Part shown: one piece after another, positions 12,650 to 25,956 of the stretch
Layout: every line of letters begins with the position of its first letter
How positions within the stretch are numbered: the stretch's first letter is position 1
From: Polytrichum commune
Taxonomy: Eukaryota; Streptophyta; Polytrichopsida; Polytrichales; Polytrichaceae
Reading direction: 5' to 3'
Length of the DNA stretch: 64,000 nucleotides
NCBI GenBank assembly: GCA_950295325.1
Contig: OX485804.1
Span: forward strand, 28,148,001 to 28,212,000
Translations under genes and position numbers: made by a program
Notes under the pieces: model-generated
Told to the model about the DNA's origin: nothing
The model's input: the letters and a program-made list of their open reading frames with translations, nothing else
The model's database searches: none

Positions 12650-12776
12650 AATGTAAGGAAGCCAAGTTGCCCTCACATAACATTATTCAGACTATGTGGG
12701 GAATATAATCTAAAGAATATTGTCAATCCCACATAACACTATTATGGATCTGAATAATGTTATGCACATTATGAGT
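12650..12776. repeat. Small foldback element
   Basis: ACATAACATTATTCAGA near 12678 is repeated in inverted form (TCTGAATAATGTTATG) near 12750, with ATAATGT/ACATTAT at the outer limits. It is about 125 bp and non-coding, with the general form of a tiny MITE. Confidence 0.4.
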
Positions 12777-14805
12777 AAAAGATGTTAACCGTCCCGAGTG
12801 AAATCAATTGATGTCAACTCAGTCTCCTTGCGTTCCCGTTCGCAAATCCTACGATGATAATTGCACTCTAGCACCTCTGACATGGGTCGCGGGTTGTGGC
12901 TCTCCATCGCCTAGCTAAAATGTTTGACGCTTTCTTAATTGAATCCCACATAACAAACATGTTGATTACCCGGGAAAATGCAAAAAATTATCAAAAGCAT
13001 ATTTGAAAATCTTTGTTCCATCCCCTCTCGCCAACTCATCCAATACCGTGGCCCGTGAACCAATCCACACCATGTACCAAGCATGTTGTGTCCCAATACC
13101 AAAGCCCCATGTAACCATTATTTGCATGGTACACCTAATGAACCAAATGAGCCCCATGTCCCAATCATTCCTCACCTTGGTACAAGCCCGGGTGTGTCAT
13201 AACTAATGACCATCCATGCATTTGATGTTACAATCTCACATCTTCCCGTAGTCCCAGCAAGAGTTTCAAATTCAAGAACATACATGAGTTTTTGGAAAGT
13301 AGGTTGGGGTGGGATTGTACACTTTTGCAACCCATGTTTACCATATTCACATGTGGAAGTCTGTCATGTGCCCAATGAAGTATAAAGATTTGCATCAATA
13401 GATGAGGTTCTTTGCAATGATCACAACATCTCTTGTTTAAGTTGAGGACTATTTGTAGAAAACATCAAATGTTCTTCTAGACCCAATACATTAAGTGTTC
13501 CTTTCCCTCCCGTTTATCCAATTTCTCAACATATTTCCATGTGACATATTCACTTTGAGGATTTCAAATGTGCACATGAATATGACTTTTAACGTCATCT
13601 TGTGCGATCTCGAGAGTAGAGCTCATGCAAATCTGGTTGTGCGAGTATTCAAAATCTCCACTCTAGATCTAGGGTTTTAAGGTACTGCTCAAATTCTTTG
13701 TCTTCTAATACATGCTAGGACAATAAACTTAGTAAAGCAAACATGGCAACCATGGATTCAAAGACACTACATTCCCAAACCAATGGTGGAGAGGATTCCA
13801 CAAACACATCTGACAACAGGAAGGATGTTCAAAGCCTCCTCCTGGTATATTCAATCACTTTTCACTCAGAGGTCCCTGAACATTGGCAAGACACACAAAC
13901 GGGCTCCAAAGGTTGTCAAGGTCACGTATATAAGATGGGTCAGGGTGTTGGGCTTCATCAGGGGTGAACATGACAATGTTCAACGTTGATTTGTGGAACA
14001 TGACATTCGCAAAAACTTGCATGGTTAGCTGACATCACCACAGGGGATAGCTATGACTGCAAAGCCATCTCCATTTTGAGGGTTGGTATCCTGAACAGTA
14101 TGACAAATCGTGAGCGGCCCATGGTCTAATCAACCATGTGACCAATAAGCCCATGGTTGTTGCAACACTGATTATCCCCATCGGTGTGTGATACTATTCA
14201 GAGTTACGCAGTGCAATAACATCAACTCAAGAGTTCACACATCAGATATCACCCAGGCTCCTGACAGCTGCAAAACAAAAGATGATTTCAAGGGTGCTAA
14301 AGTGCATGTAACTTAGCCAAAATTATATAGATATGGAAAAAGGTTGCAGTCATGAGCTTACTTACAGTTGTCTACATGTAAGTACAATTATCAGAGAGTT
14401 CCCACCATCACCTATTCTTTCTTGGATGGCATCAATGCTCAGCATGAACAGCATTGAGCTACTCAGGTACTCAATGAACCGGTAGTGTCTAACTATCATC
14501 CTATTGTGAGATAAAAGACTGAATGGGACCCAAACCGACTGTTATCAGAAGTGTCCTAGGACAGAAGACATGGCAGGGTTGAAAGCTTGCAACCAGTATA
14601 GGAAATGTGGATGCAATTCGTTGATCTCTATCCAGCATCATCAAAAGACAAAACACCTTTTGTCCTTCCAGATCCAGTCTACAGAAATTGGCGAGTCCAC
14701 GGTCAGGTATGCTGTGGCAAGGAATAGCCAACAAGGAGTGTCCACCTGCACACAAACTTAGACACCTTTCATAAAACACCAGTGTTGAACCAACACACCA
14801 ATGGC
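12777..14805. other. Intergenic and 3' flank of GAPN
   Basis: No gene recognised. The part nearest 14805 is downstream of the GAPN stop codon and probably includes its 3'UTR; the polyadenylation site cannot be placed with confidence. Confidence 0.4.
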
Positions 14806-17800
14806 TTAGCCCATGGTGTAGGATTCAGATGGCAAGTTGATCACAGTGCTCTTGGTTTTCGTCATCATGTTGATGCTGTTGGTGATTCCTTGAGAACCAA
14901 TCCCACTGTCACGCAAGCCCTGCAGCAGACAAGGTAATAAGTAAATGTGCAGCCTGTAACGGGCACTTTAAACTAGAGAGTGAGGGTCCTGTGACCATTG
15001 CATACTAAAATCTCTCATTGGTGGACAATGACAAGACCATCCCACTTCAATTCACATGAGAGTGTAAGGGTCTGAGGGACACAGTATGTTTCTATAGATC
15101 AACAAACATTCATAAATTCCTACACAGCATGAAATAGATAACATTTCCTGGTCTATCATATGAAAGCAACAAGAACAAGAAACGAGAAACGAGAAACAAG
15201 AACAAGACAGTGGGTACTCCTTAAATAACATCTTTTACAAGCTATCGCCAACTTTTCAAATGTGTCCCTAGAAGTAAGCAAAAGTAAAGAACCTGGAAGG
15301 GGAAGTGGTCAGGTCCTCGAGCAGGTGCTGCATTGATTTGAATAGTTCCAGACTCCATGGCATCACTAATCATGATAGCCTTATCGATATTTTTTGTGAA
15401 GACGCAGCCCTGCAAAATTTCTTCATTCTGTCAGTACCAGATATTCCAAACAATGCTGTAAATGAACATAGAAAAAGATATGTAATCTTTGCATTAAACT
15501 AATTCACAACCCATACCCCAACTGTCACATGAGAATACAGATGTAAAACCAGAAAACTCAGAGAAAACTGGATAACACATCCCAACTTTTTGCTAAATAT
15601 GCTCCTGTCACATTTGAAAAGTGGTGATACTTGGGAGACCCTTTCTACAGCATGTTTATAGTAGTGACTTCTTACAAAAGATATGTACCTGAAGAGCAAA
15701 ATTGTTTGCATTGCAGTGATGGATCCCTTCTTCAACTGTCTTGATACGGAGGACAGGGATCACAGGTCCAAAAGGCTCCTCCCATGCAATTCTCATGTCC
15801 GGCCGTACATTATCAATAAGAACTGGCCAAATCAGGTTTCCTTCTCTCTTCCATTCCTGTTTGGCAGAAAGATTGTGCGAGGTGAGAGAATGAGGATCTA
15901 GATACAGATCATCAGCATATTTCTAACTACATTAATAAGGCACCAAACTCCCAAGACATGGGGACGACTGTGCTGTGTATGGAAAATGACATCCATACAA
16001 ACAAATAGCCTGCAGGTACACCATATTGTAGAGCAGGATAAACACCAGCTACAGATACTCACTGACATATATATAATTTTAGCACTATATCAAAGGATAT
16101 ATTCTGCTGAACTAGAGCCTCCTAGAATATGATTTCAAACGACCCTCTACTGTCTGGAATGCACAAAAACCCTTCTCATGAGCCAAATTTTGTGGACTAG
16201 AAGTAGATATCACGTTCTGTGCATCAGATTCGTAAGTTAATAACAATGTGTTCCAATGTAGTTGACCTGATTAATGTGTTCCAATGTTACAATGTGTTAA
16301 CAATGTATTCCAAATTCCAATGTAAGTTAATAACAATGTATTCAATGTGTTCCAATGCTCACCTGATGGAATTTGGCTCCCTTCTCCTTGGCATCTTTAA
16401 CAAGACCCTCAATGAAATTGGCTGATGACTCGCTAATGACAGGAGTAATATCACAATCTTTTTCGGGCATGCCCACTGTAAGCTTCTTCATCTTTTCAAC
16501 AACCTTTTTCACAAGCTCATCTGCAACAGACTCCATCACACATACAACCTTCACAGCTGTGCAACGTTGGCCACTGCATCAAAAAGCAACACTTGTTTTT
16601 AAGCTTGCTGGATAGTGAGACAAAATATTGAACCGAGGAAAATGAGTAACCTTGTGCTAAGTCCAGTAAACTGTACACCAAACAAGAGGAAAGACAATAG
16701 TTCTGCACATGACCTTGTGACTAAATGACTCGTCATGGGAATGTAAGATCAAATGAAGTAAGATCAAACGGTGGTACATGTGGATTCAATCTGAACCATC
16801 AATACCTGTATGAGTAACCGCCCTTGATAATATTGTTAGCAGCAAGCTCCAAATCAGCATCTTCAAGAACAAGACAGGTATCTTTCCCTCCAAGCTCCAT
16901 TTGAAGTGGAATCATTCCAGCTTTCTTTGAGATGGCAATGCCAGTGTCTCCTCCAGTAAAACTATTGACAACAATACAAAAATAGTTCACTTCAGTTAGA
17001 AGACATTAGGCAGACCTAGTACTATCCAGATTGTCCAATTCCTTGGACATTACTTACAGTGCCAGAATCTCAACTCTCAGGCAGTCTAGATATATGTTGA
17101 GCGCCCTAGAAAATTTACTGAGGATCACAGTCAGACGATCTAATGATTCAGGCAGGTTTGAAAGACAGGGGAGCAGGGCAGAATCACCTAATGCAATTAA
17201 CGCCTGGGTGTGTTGTCAGAAGATCTCCTATTTCTGAGCCCTTCCCAGTCACTGCACACACCAATCCTTTCGGAAAGCCTGCCATATGGAGGCAATGCAT
17301 CATGTGTAAGCATGAAACTGCACCCTGCAATAAAAACAAGCCATGTCGAGGTCATGACTAATACGAAGCATCCAAGTCTCCATGGGTGACATGTAAAAGA
17401 AATCTCTCATACAAGTGTACCAAGTCTTGAAAAATGAAGGACAAATTCAAAAAAACAGACAGTGGTATAGGAGTCACAAACTGCATTAGGAACTACATAG
17501 ACAATTCGGTGCAATTACTGGGAGGAGTCACTGGTCTCCAGATTTACTGTGAGTTGAACTATCTTCCAAAACTAGCTAAAGGTATCTTTTTGAATTTGTA
17601 GCTTGTCTCTGACTACAAAGATTCAATGCTAGTAAAAAGTAACCTCTTTGGAATTGGCGTGCCCCACAGAAATTGCACTGAAAAGTGTAATAGAAATGAG
17701 AAACGGAATGAGGAATCCTGAGGAGTCCATGACTGCATTAAAGTCACCACTTTCAAGAAGGCATTGTTTTTTAAAACAGATCAGCCATTGTTCGTTTCCC

Positions 17801-19163
17801 CTTAAATTTAAAACGATGGCCTCTAGCAGTGTCCAATTTGCAATGCTGGGCAAAATGTTACCTGAGTAGGAGGCTTCAGAACAACAGCATTTCCTGCTAT
17901 CAGAGCTGGTCCAATCTTGGACACAGCAAGATTCACAGGATAGTTGAATGGGGGAATTGCAAGAACCACTCCAAGAGGAATCTGCATATATAAAGAACAT
18001 CGTTTGAATAACTCCATTGTCTCCCAAACAACATTATCACTGCAAAATGGTGTTCAAATTATTATGATTAACGTCAAAAACAATGAATTCATGTGAGCCC
18101 AGATTGTTGCATTACCTTCGATGCCAGGCAGTACTTATTCCTGCCATTCCCAGGAAAACAATCGGAAACCAAGAACTTGCCTTCAGCCAGAATCCTGATT
18201 CCCTCCTCAGCTGCATAGGAGATGAGATCCCCAGACCGTACCACCTGCAGAGAAGAAGCTCACCTAAGATGTGGTCCCAATTATCAAATCCATCCAACCA
18301 AGGTGAGACATAGTCATTCTCAGACTAGGAAGTACATCCAGAATGTATGCATTCTGCTGTACGTGGTAGATCCGGCACAGACAGGTGAACTGACTGTTCC
18401 TGAGTGGTCACTCACTAGATGTTCACGCTGAACATATTATCACAGTTGCAGAAATGAATGCACTTCAAAAAGATCCTAGGAATGCCTAACAATGTAATGC
18501 ACAGGACTTCCTCATCGAAAATCACCTCAGTAATGGCATCCTTCGAGCACTTAGCAACTTCCTTCACAAGAGCATCTGCAATGGGTGCCTTCTGATCCTT
18601 CAAAATAGCCGCAAACCTGTGAAGAGCTTCGGCTCTTTTCCACAAAGGAGTTTTAGCCCAGAGCTTCTGGGCAGCTTTGGCGCTCTCCACACACTTATTT
18701 ACCTCATCCTGTGTGCAAGCTGCAAACGCACAAAGAATGCATTTATGATAGACGTATTTGACTACTTGAACCAGCAATTGGGTCAAGATGGAGAGAACGT
18801 TCAGAAGAGCTAAACTGCTTTGCTGGTAAATTGCGTTTTGGCAACCACTTAACGGCATCTGCGATGTAATATCTTCTCTTATCAAGTTCGACAACAGAAA
18901 GCTCGTCTCTATATATCGGGAAATCTCAGAGTACATTTGAAGCTAAAGATCTCTACGAGAATTGGACTTCTCGACCGGATGCATATTAAGGCACGTGAAT
19001 CAAGGTGTATCGGCACACCTTGCACTTTGTACGTCGGCTTCAGGTTGGAGGGATTGATGATGCCCACGGACTTGCCAGAGGTGGATACCTTCCACTCGCC
19101 GTCAACATAGTATTTGTACACGTCGCCGTCAATGATCTCCTTGAAAATTCCAGTACCAGCCAT
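14806..19163 (-). CDS. GAPN: NADP-dependent non-phosphorylating glyceraldehyde-3-phosphate dehydrogenase
   Basis: Irreversibly oxidises glyceraldehyde-3-phosphate to 3-phosphoglycerate with NADP+ in the cytosol, giving NADPH (ALDH11 family). Ten coding exons: 19163-19019, 18719-18526, 18244-18116, 17981-17862, 17324-17188, 16961-16806, 16573-16363, 15856-15689, 15409-15293, 14919-14806. All introns are GT-AG and phases agree throughout. The joined frame is 1491 nt, 496 residues plus stop, the usual plant GAPN length. It begins [19 protein letters not shown] and ends with TMG. Visible key residues: Asn169 in PPFNYPVN, Glu264 in MELGGKD and catalytic Cys298 in SGQRC, all at the expected positions. 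FTGGDTG and EEPFGPV are intact. An acceptor 4 nt upstream of the ATG implies a 5'UTR intron. No damage is seen, so I take it as functional. Confidence 0.97.
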
Positions 19164-19167
19164 GTCG

Positions 19168-20324
19168 CTGCCAAAGACAGAACAATACACAACGTCAACA
19201 AACAATCACGCCCCCTTCACGTCAGGGGAAGGTCTCGCAACAAATAAGCTATCACGTCGACGGACAATAAGTTTGCAGATGCAGAAGAAAATCCTCGTGA
19301 AGAGTGAAACTATTTGCAATAACTATTTGCAGATGCAGAAGCGTGAAACTATTTGCAATAAATGTATTTGCTTAATACACTACTAAGCACAGAAATATGT
19401 TACAGCATAGAACGGCAAATAGAAACTAGGGCCACACTTCGAGAAGAAAGTTCACGAAGTCAACTCAAGAAGCGCTAGTCAGAGACGCCTACATCATCAC
19501 CTGCTCTTCGCATACAATCCAAAGGCAAGATATTAACAGACGAAAATAGAGAAACTTTCACAGTTCTCCAAGAAGTGCAGTATATGCAACAAACCCCTGG
19601 AAAAAGAGAAGGATTGAATTGACGCAAATCTAAAAGTCAGATCGAACTTCGGGAGCGCTTTTCAGCCAGTACTAGAGTTTGTTGCATTTTTCTATTGAAC
19701 CACCGTATGTTGCCAGGGGCCAATCGGGAAGGCATGTCTAAGGCCACTTTACATTCCATCCCGTGACCAAGGGATTAAAATTCTTATGTGAATTTCTATT
19801 CGTCGTGGCTCCAGACCAAGACAACACCAGTAGATGTCTCAGATTGCGAATAAGGTCGCATGATTCCCTCACTATCACAAATACCCTTCAAACTACCAAA
19901 CAATGGTGAAAATGGATAATGGTCAACGCGAAACGAACCTACCTCCCCAAACAGATCCTATACACAGAACCGCATTGCATACAAAGTAAATAAAATGTTA
20001 CGAAAAACGACTACATGCTTCGAGCATCCATTTCCGGCCTAGATAAAATGAAATTGGAAATAATTGTAGTTGATACGGTGACCTCAAACCTGCCCCGAAG
20101 GCTTTAAACCGTGTTGGAACTCAAAATTCCGCTCACCTTCTAGATTAGAAAGCTACACCAAGGCCCTCACACCCAAGGAATCGAACAGGCTGAACCGAAA
20201 GGCATAGAGGAGCGAAGCAAAGAGAAAAGAACACAGAACCGTGTCCGAGGTTCCGTGTCTGAGCGTTCCAACGAATGGAAGGAAGGGGGAAAATGCGGGC
20301 CAAATGCTGCGAGATGTGACTCAC
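19168..20324 (-). other. Predicted 5'UTR intron of GAPN
   Basis: On the minus strand a TTTGGCAG acceptor ends 4 nt before the GAPN ATG, and a perfect CAG/GTGAGT donor sits at 20325/20324. Together they predict a 1157-nt leader intron. The GC-rich DNA beyond 20325 (to about 20.6 kb) would hold the leader exon and promoter. No TATA box could be placed reliably. Confidence 0.6.
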
Positions 20325-20994
20325 CTGTGACTGCTGTGGCCACGGATCTGTGCGAACTCGAAGCTACGGCGCGGCGACGGAGTCGAGGTGCGTGAATCTC
20401 GACCGCAAGAGAGCCCAATGGGTCTTGCAAACGTAGCCGCAACAATCCCCAACTGCCCTGAAGTCTGCGCTCCTGCCAGCCCTCCGCCTCTTATGAGGGA
20501 CGATGCGCACGTGGTCGCCACTTAGGCACGCATGCCGCAGTCGTGGCCACATTCGATTGGCGGACGCTCTCCTCCTCCCAGCACTTTTTCAGCAGGTCCT
20601 CTTCTCACAGGCTCTCTATCACCGGCCCCAACCAACCACGAACCGGTTGGAGATGGTTACATACTTCCCAGCACGAACACGTGGATGCGCCCCATTGGGC
20701 AAGACCATCCCTTAAACATACATAATAAGCGTTTCTTTGCTAACTTTAGAGGGTCCATGCCCCGTGGTTAACAAACTGGTTGGTGGGGAAGAGTTTATGG
20801 TAACCCATGGTTAGGATGGAGGTAACCCTGGTTAATGCAGATGTGTCTTTTCCAGAAATTTAACTGGATATACCCTGGAATCAATCTTTGGTTAAAGCTG
20901 AGGTCCTACCTACCAAGGTTCAGTCCCTGGACATTCTTTCCACATAAGTTCCAAAGAGACTTGAAGTAGAAGAGAAGGAATTATTGTATACAAA

Positions 20995-21184
20995 GCATAC
21001 CTCTCATCCATCCAACATTGAAACTTTACCTCCTATAGATTTGTTGTCGATTCATCTCAAATGCTATTGAGTAAACAAATTCAAGGTTTTTTAAGTCGAT
21101 TTCGGTGTCAAATCAACTTTAAAATGTAACCTTCGGGTTGTATATTATTGTAGTGTTTTGATGTTGGATGAATGAGAGGTATGC
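20995..21184. mobile_element. Short foldback element, copy 1
   Basis: 24-bp terminal inverted repeats starting GCATACCTCTCAT with one mismatch, bounding 190 bp. The internal GATTTCGGTGTCAA and AATGTAACCTTCGG blocks recur in the copy at 22.7 kb. Non-coding. Confidence 0.6.
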
Positions 21185-22666
21185 TCATATATGATAATTC
21201 ACTCTCTCTCCCCCTTGAAGTCCATCATAATAGCAATGGTGTGTGCAGATGAATGTCCAATTCTCATAATTGTGTGGAACATAAGCTATGTATATGGATA
21301 AGGTAATAAGTGGGTCATACATGGTCTCTCTTCTTAGTTGAACACCGAAGGTTTGAGTGATACGCATATGACAATGTTTGTAGCTAAAAATGAACACCAA
21401 AACGACATGTGTTATGATGAGATTGGACTGAGTGCTCAAAATCTAGACACCAATATAGAAGTTTAATAGTTAAATACAATTGGTTATGTTGATGTGATAA
21501 CTAAAGGACAAGAGAAACCTTGGTTTTTTTCCCTCTTGATTTTTGCATCTCAATTTAATCCTAAAGTTTGGAATGGCGATTTTTGTGATCGTATTACACA
21601 AATCGTGATCCAACCAAATGACCAAAATTGTATGTGGGGTTGAAAATGCCCGAAATATGGTCAATTTATCCATAGCATTACTCAATGTTTTAGCTCTCGT
21701 TCTATGGGCCCTCATAAAGAACAATTGGATGAAAAGTTATGCAGGGTAACTTGGATTTTGAACGAGCTCCCAACACCCCATTGTTATATTCTAAGGACCC
21801 ACGTCAATGAGTAGTGTTATGTCTCACCCTGAAACTCATGCAAGTAGGAAGATTTATTTTTGTTCTATCATACAAGATCTAGCTCCCCTACACCATGGTC
21901 ATCTTGGTATGAACAAGAAATGAGGGCTGAAAATAACATACGAAGCCCAATTTGGGCCTCAGAGACTCTAGGGTTTATTGAGGACCTCCCGTTTTGTGCC
22001 AGTGCCCCGGCAAGAAAATGGACACAACCTTAACAATGAACATGACTTGTTGCCGCGGGTCTTAAATTGGAAGTAGCCTTTTGCCGGTCGTGATAAATCC
22101 AGCCTAAGTACCATATGTGCTTCACCACTTAATAGACTACCGTGACGGCTTGGGATTTGTGACACATGTGTAAACTCATCCATTGTGGATGAAGGGGCTC
22201 TAGGTAATACAACTCCCCTACAAGGTTGATGGCCAATTCATTCAAACTAGACTCCACCAAACTGAAAGTGGATTGTATGATGCTACTTCTAGAATGCAAG
22301 CAGATTAAAATAGTCATTTACATGATATAACATAATTTGTTGTGTTTTCACCTCCGCAATGGATGAGTTTACGTAGACACCATGAATACCTAGCCATGAC
22401 ATGACCTTGGGGACGTAGTGACTTCTTATTTAACTTGAAGCACCAAGTGGTCGAGTTGAATCCACACCCATTCATACACCACTCAAATATAGGTATTTTG
22501 TAGAAGACAAGTAACCGAATGATATATGTTTACTTCACTATCACCCCGCACTCACACATTTTGTATAAATCATCAACGTCTCGATGCTTAGCCAGATGGT
22601 GCAATAGGGTTTTGTCCTATCCCAAAATCATGGCCTTCGGTAGTCAAGCGGAAACTGTCACATACA

Positions 22667-22857
22667 AACATACCTCTCAACATTCCAATAGAAAACTTGA
22701 CCCCATACAAGTTTGTGGTTGGTGCATCTCAGTCGATTTCACCTCTACTAGTTCAAGGTCTTTGAGAAATAATTTTCGGTGTCAATCTAGCCATAAAAAT
22801 GTAACCTTCGGACTACATATTGTTTCAAGACTTCCATGTTGGATAATTGAGATGTGC
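22667..22857. mobile_element. Short foldback element, copy 2
   Basis: Same size, orientation and internal blocks (TTTTCGGTGTCAA, AATGTAACCTTCGG) as the element at 21.0 kb; the terminal repeats (ACATACCTCTCAA at the left) are more eroded. A 178-codon open frame crosses it but has no recognisable domain. Confidence 0.5.
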
Positions 22858-23368
22858 TCGTTTGGGATAAATCCCTCTCGCCCATTCAATTTCATCGAAC
22901 TGAATGGTAGGAGGCTCTCTATTATTGTTGGTGATCATAAAGTGGTGTCCCAAACCCTAAACCCCCTTTTTTTTCACCCCACCGTGTGTCCATCATTCCC
23001 ACGTAATTCTCCAATAGCCATCTCGGCTTCATTTGTAAGAATGAAGGACAAATGAGAGGCCGATGTCGTGAGTGGTTTCAAGCTCTTTTTCCTTTCATGG
23101 TGAAGTTTGTCTTTCCCTTTTTAAGATAGGACTTGACCATAGTGTTTTGTCCTGGCTGGGAACACATATAAAGTCTGCACTCTGCACCAAGGTCATACCC
23201 TCCGCCAATGAATTGAAAGCCTTTTTGGGAGTTCACAGGACTTTCAATGACATCATAAGTCACGAGCGGGAAGAAAAGCCATTCGGACCAGCCAATATCC
23301 ACAGTTCTCGCGCCACCAGCTTTGGACTCTTCTTTTCATGTGCCGTGTTGCATAATGACCGACTACTA

Positions 23369-23796
23369 AGGTAGAAATACCATACCCCGTGAAAAAAATA
23401 AAGGTGATTCGCATCGAAGATCTAGTCCGACAATCATGAGATAGTTTCCCAAGATAGACGAGAAGGATTCATGAAGAATGCAAGTTGTTTCATATTTTTC
23501 TGCCCTATACAAAAAATGCTACAATTTTCCAAAGTGGAAAGTTGTCCAACTCCCTACTCGTTCACTAGATTCTCCATACACCGAACACGGTGCTCTGCAT
23601 TTCCATACAGATGATCGCCTAAATCGGTTACTTCATGAGTACATTAACACTTGACTCCCATTGTCTACACAAGTGTACACGCATTGAAGTTGCCGCCGAG
23701 CCATGATCCGTTTTAGAAATGGCACTTCACCATTATATATGACGGCAATCTAGTGCACGGCTAGAGGGTGGTTAACGGGTTATGGTATTTCTACCT
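23369..23796. mobile_element. TA-flanked MITE with AGGTAGAAATACCATA ends
   Basis: Terminal repeats AGGTAGAAATACCATA at 23369 and its inverse ending at 23796, flanked on both sides by TA (23367-23368 and 23797-23798). 428 bp, non-coding. The first six bases match the AGGTAGAGGGTGC family, so the two may share a mobilising transposase. Confidence 0.65.
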
Positions 23797-24009
23797 TATG
23801 TAAACCTCAATGAAGCCTTGCACACGCTTCCTGGTGGGCAAAGCCAGTGGACGGTTCCCACTAGTAGGGGGCACATTGGTTTTGGCCAGCGGTTGGATGC
23901 AATGTTTTCAAATTTGGAGCACTTGTTGGTTAAAAGCCAACGAAAAAGTTGTTCCGTGCTGAATGAAGTCATCCACCAGTAAGTGTGGGTAGGACAATAG
24001 TTATATATG

Positions 24010-24150
24010 AACCAACTGAGTTTGAGAAATAACCAGTCAAAGTTAAGACTTCATGAAAGTTACCCCTCTTGTCAAGGAATCTATTGAATATACCTCAAAT
24101 CAATAAAGAAATCCCAAACAATCGCAACATGTAACCAATTGGACTTGGAA
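24010..24150 (-). repeat. Dispersed AACCGGTT-type repeat, copy 1
   Basis: In reverse orientation it shares blocks (AGTCCAA.TGGTTACATGTT, GGTATATTC, CATTCCT, GAACCGGTTCAT) with 27.4-27.75, 41.0-41.17 and 46.85-47.0 kb. The nature of the parent element is unknown. Confidence 0.45.
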
Positions 24151-24309
24151 ATATTACGGTGGAGGGTGCTTAAACCAACACTTTAGGCTATTGCACATAG
24201 AAATGGCTATGTGGTTGATATAAAATATGTATATTCATAGTAGCCTTTGGGCTAAACATAGGTATAAGAAACAAAATTAGCTTCGATTAAACATTCAAAG
24301 TCAAAAGCA

Positions 24310-24479
24310 CTACACTAAATAAGATATTTAGTGTTTGATTATATGTAGTGTTGTTACCACCCTACTCTGCTCAACACTAATTTTCATTCTTTGACAATTA
24401 GCGTTAGACATAAATGCAACGCCACCTTCCCTACTACCACTTCCCTTCATGTGAAACACTCTTCTTCGATCGCTTCAAG

Positions 24480-24548
<69 letters not shown>

Positions 24549-24905
24549 CTCCTCACTTCCTTAAGCTTCCATTCAACCAAGACCCTCGCAATTTAAGATG
24601 TGTAGTTTGAGAGGAATCTCGTCAAAGACTTAGAAAATTGCATTGCGCTTGATCATTTGCTTTGTCAATGGAAATTGTGTGAGCTTTTGTTGGAGATGAA
24701 TATGAGATCATGTGCAATACATGTGATTGTTTGTTGAGGGGAGTTAGGAGCCTTGTGTCCGAGCCCTATATCCATGCTTGCAATAAATCAAGAAATGAGG
24801 AACTGAACCTTCTCCTTACTAACACTAAATTTGTGCATGTAACTTCCACATATTACCATGGTTGATATTTAGTGTATCAAACACTATATATCATATTGAG
24901 TGTAG
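24310..24905. mobile_element. Nested MITE with CTACACTAAATA ends
   Basis: Left end CTACACTAAATAAGATAT, right end (inverted) CTACACTCAATATGATAT; a second internal match is TAGTGTTTGAT. Same end type as the elements at 32.4 and 39.9 kb. It carries the long CT microsatellite. Non-coding. Confidence 0.6.
24482..24545. repeat. (CT)n microsatellite
   Basis: About 32 uninterrupted CT units inside the nested MITE. The Leu-Ser open frame that crosses it is an artefact. Confidence 0.95.
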
Positions 24906-25956
24906 CTAGCTAGATCAAAGCCCAACTAGTAACGGTGCGCAAAGCCACATGGGCACCTCCATGATCCCATCTAGTTCTCTTGCAAAACAGTCACCCTACC
25001 TCCTGGATACCGACCCCATGTGTGCTATGTGAACACACCTCCTTGGCTTTGTGAATAGAATGGTTAGAATAGGCACTGACAAGCCACCCCAAACCCACCT
25101 TAGAACCAACCCGAGATAGAGTGAGGCCCGTTACCTACCCTACATGGGGGTAGTGAAGGCCGGTAAAAGGTGGCATCACTAATGACACCCAAAACCATCA
25201 CTATGTGGGCCCGGGCACTCCTACACTAGGAGAAACATTTCAAGGTAGTAGAGTGTCGACAATTAAGAAACATTTATAGGTGTTGGTTTTGGATGGGGTG
25301 TTTGGTTTTAGCACCCTCTACCGTTATGTATGCCCAAGAATCTCCCCGGACACTCATCTTGCAGTTGGTAGTGCATAAAGCCTGTAAATTCAACAATCAT
25401 CTCATGACGGCCTTGGGATAGGTCCTTGGAAGTAGGCTAACATGCTTTTCCGACATACATTGATCTTATGCAATCCATCACAAAGCTCTTATTTGTGGAA
25501 GGTGTCCTATTGGATGGCTGTGTTGCCCACCAACTTTAGCCATTAAAGCTCCAACTTGAGTTTATTATGCATTGCCTCTAAGCCAAAATTGAGCTAACAC
25601 CTATACAACACATCGAGTCTTTGGGAGAGGAAACACACTCCTCAAAAAGTCAAGGTATGTGGCCCTAATGCCAACATTTCCAACTCCACATGAAACATGG
25701 GCCATTCGGGGACCGTCACATCCTGTTAGTAATTGTAAATCGCAAAGAATGTCTCTCCAAGGTCCCAATTTGAAGTGGAGATGTTATTTAGAAGGCCGGT
25801 AAGAATTTTTTGGTTGGTTGGTTGATTGGTTGGTCCGTCCTCTTCATTGGATGTATGTATTGTAGTTTCACGGGTGCATACAAGGCACTCCTACCATGAT
25901 GGAAACTCTCCCAGTGGTGTGGACCAGTCGTTGGTCCTAGTGTGGGCACGCTATTA

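Larger units (their letters stand above)
24157..25323. mobile_element. MITE, family AGGTAGAGGGTGC, copy 2 with nested insertion
   Basis: Ends CGGTGGAGGGTGC and (inverted) CGGTAGAGGGTGC, with TTA on both sides (24154-24156 and 25324-25326). Collinear with the element at 1.43-2.10 kb except for about 600 bp of nested DNA with its own inverted ends (24310-24905). Together with copy 3, which is reversed, it forms a large spaced inverted pair. Confidence 0.7.

Noticed and set aside
20160-20720. Cluster of open frames on both strands upstream of GAPN
   Set aside because: Better explained as the GC-rich leader exon and promoter region of GAPN.
22519-23055. 178-codon plus-strand open frame
   Set aside because: It crosses a foldback element, has no domain or splice context, and reads like translated repeat.
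24414-24596. Open frame rich in alternating Leu and Ser
   Set aside because: It is only the translation of the (CT)n microsatellite.
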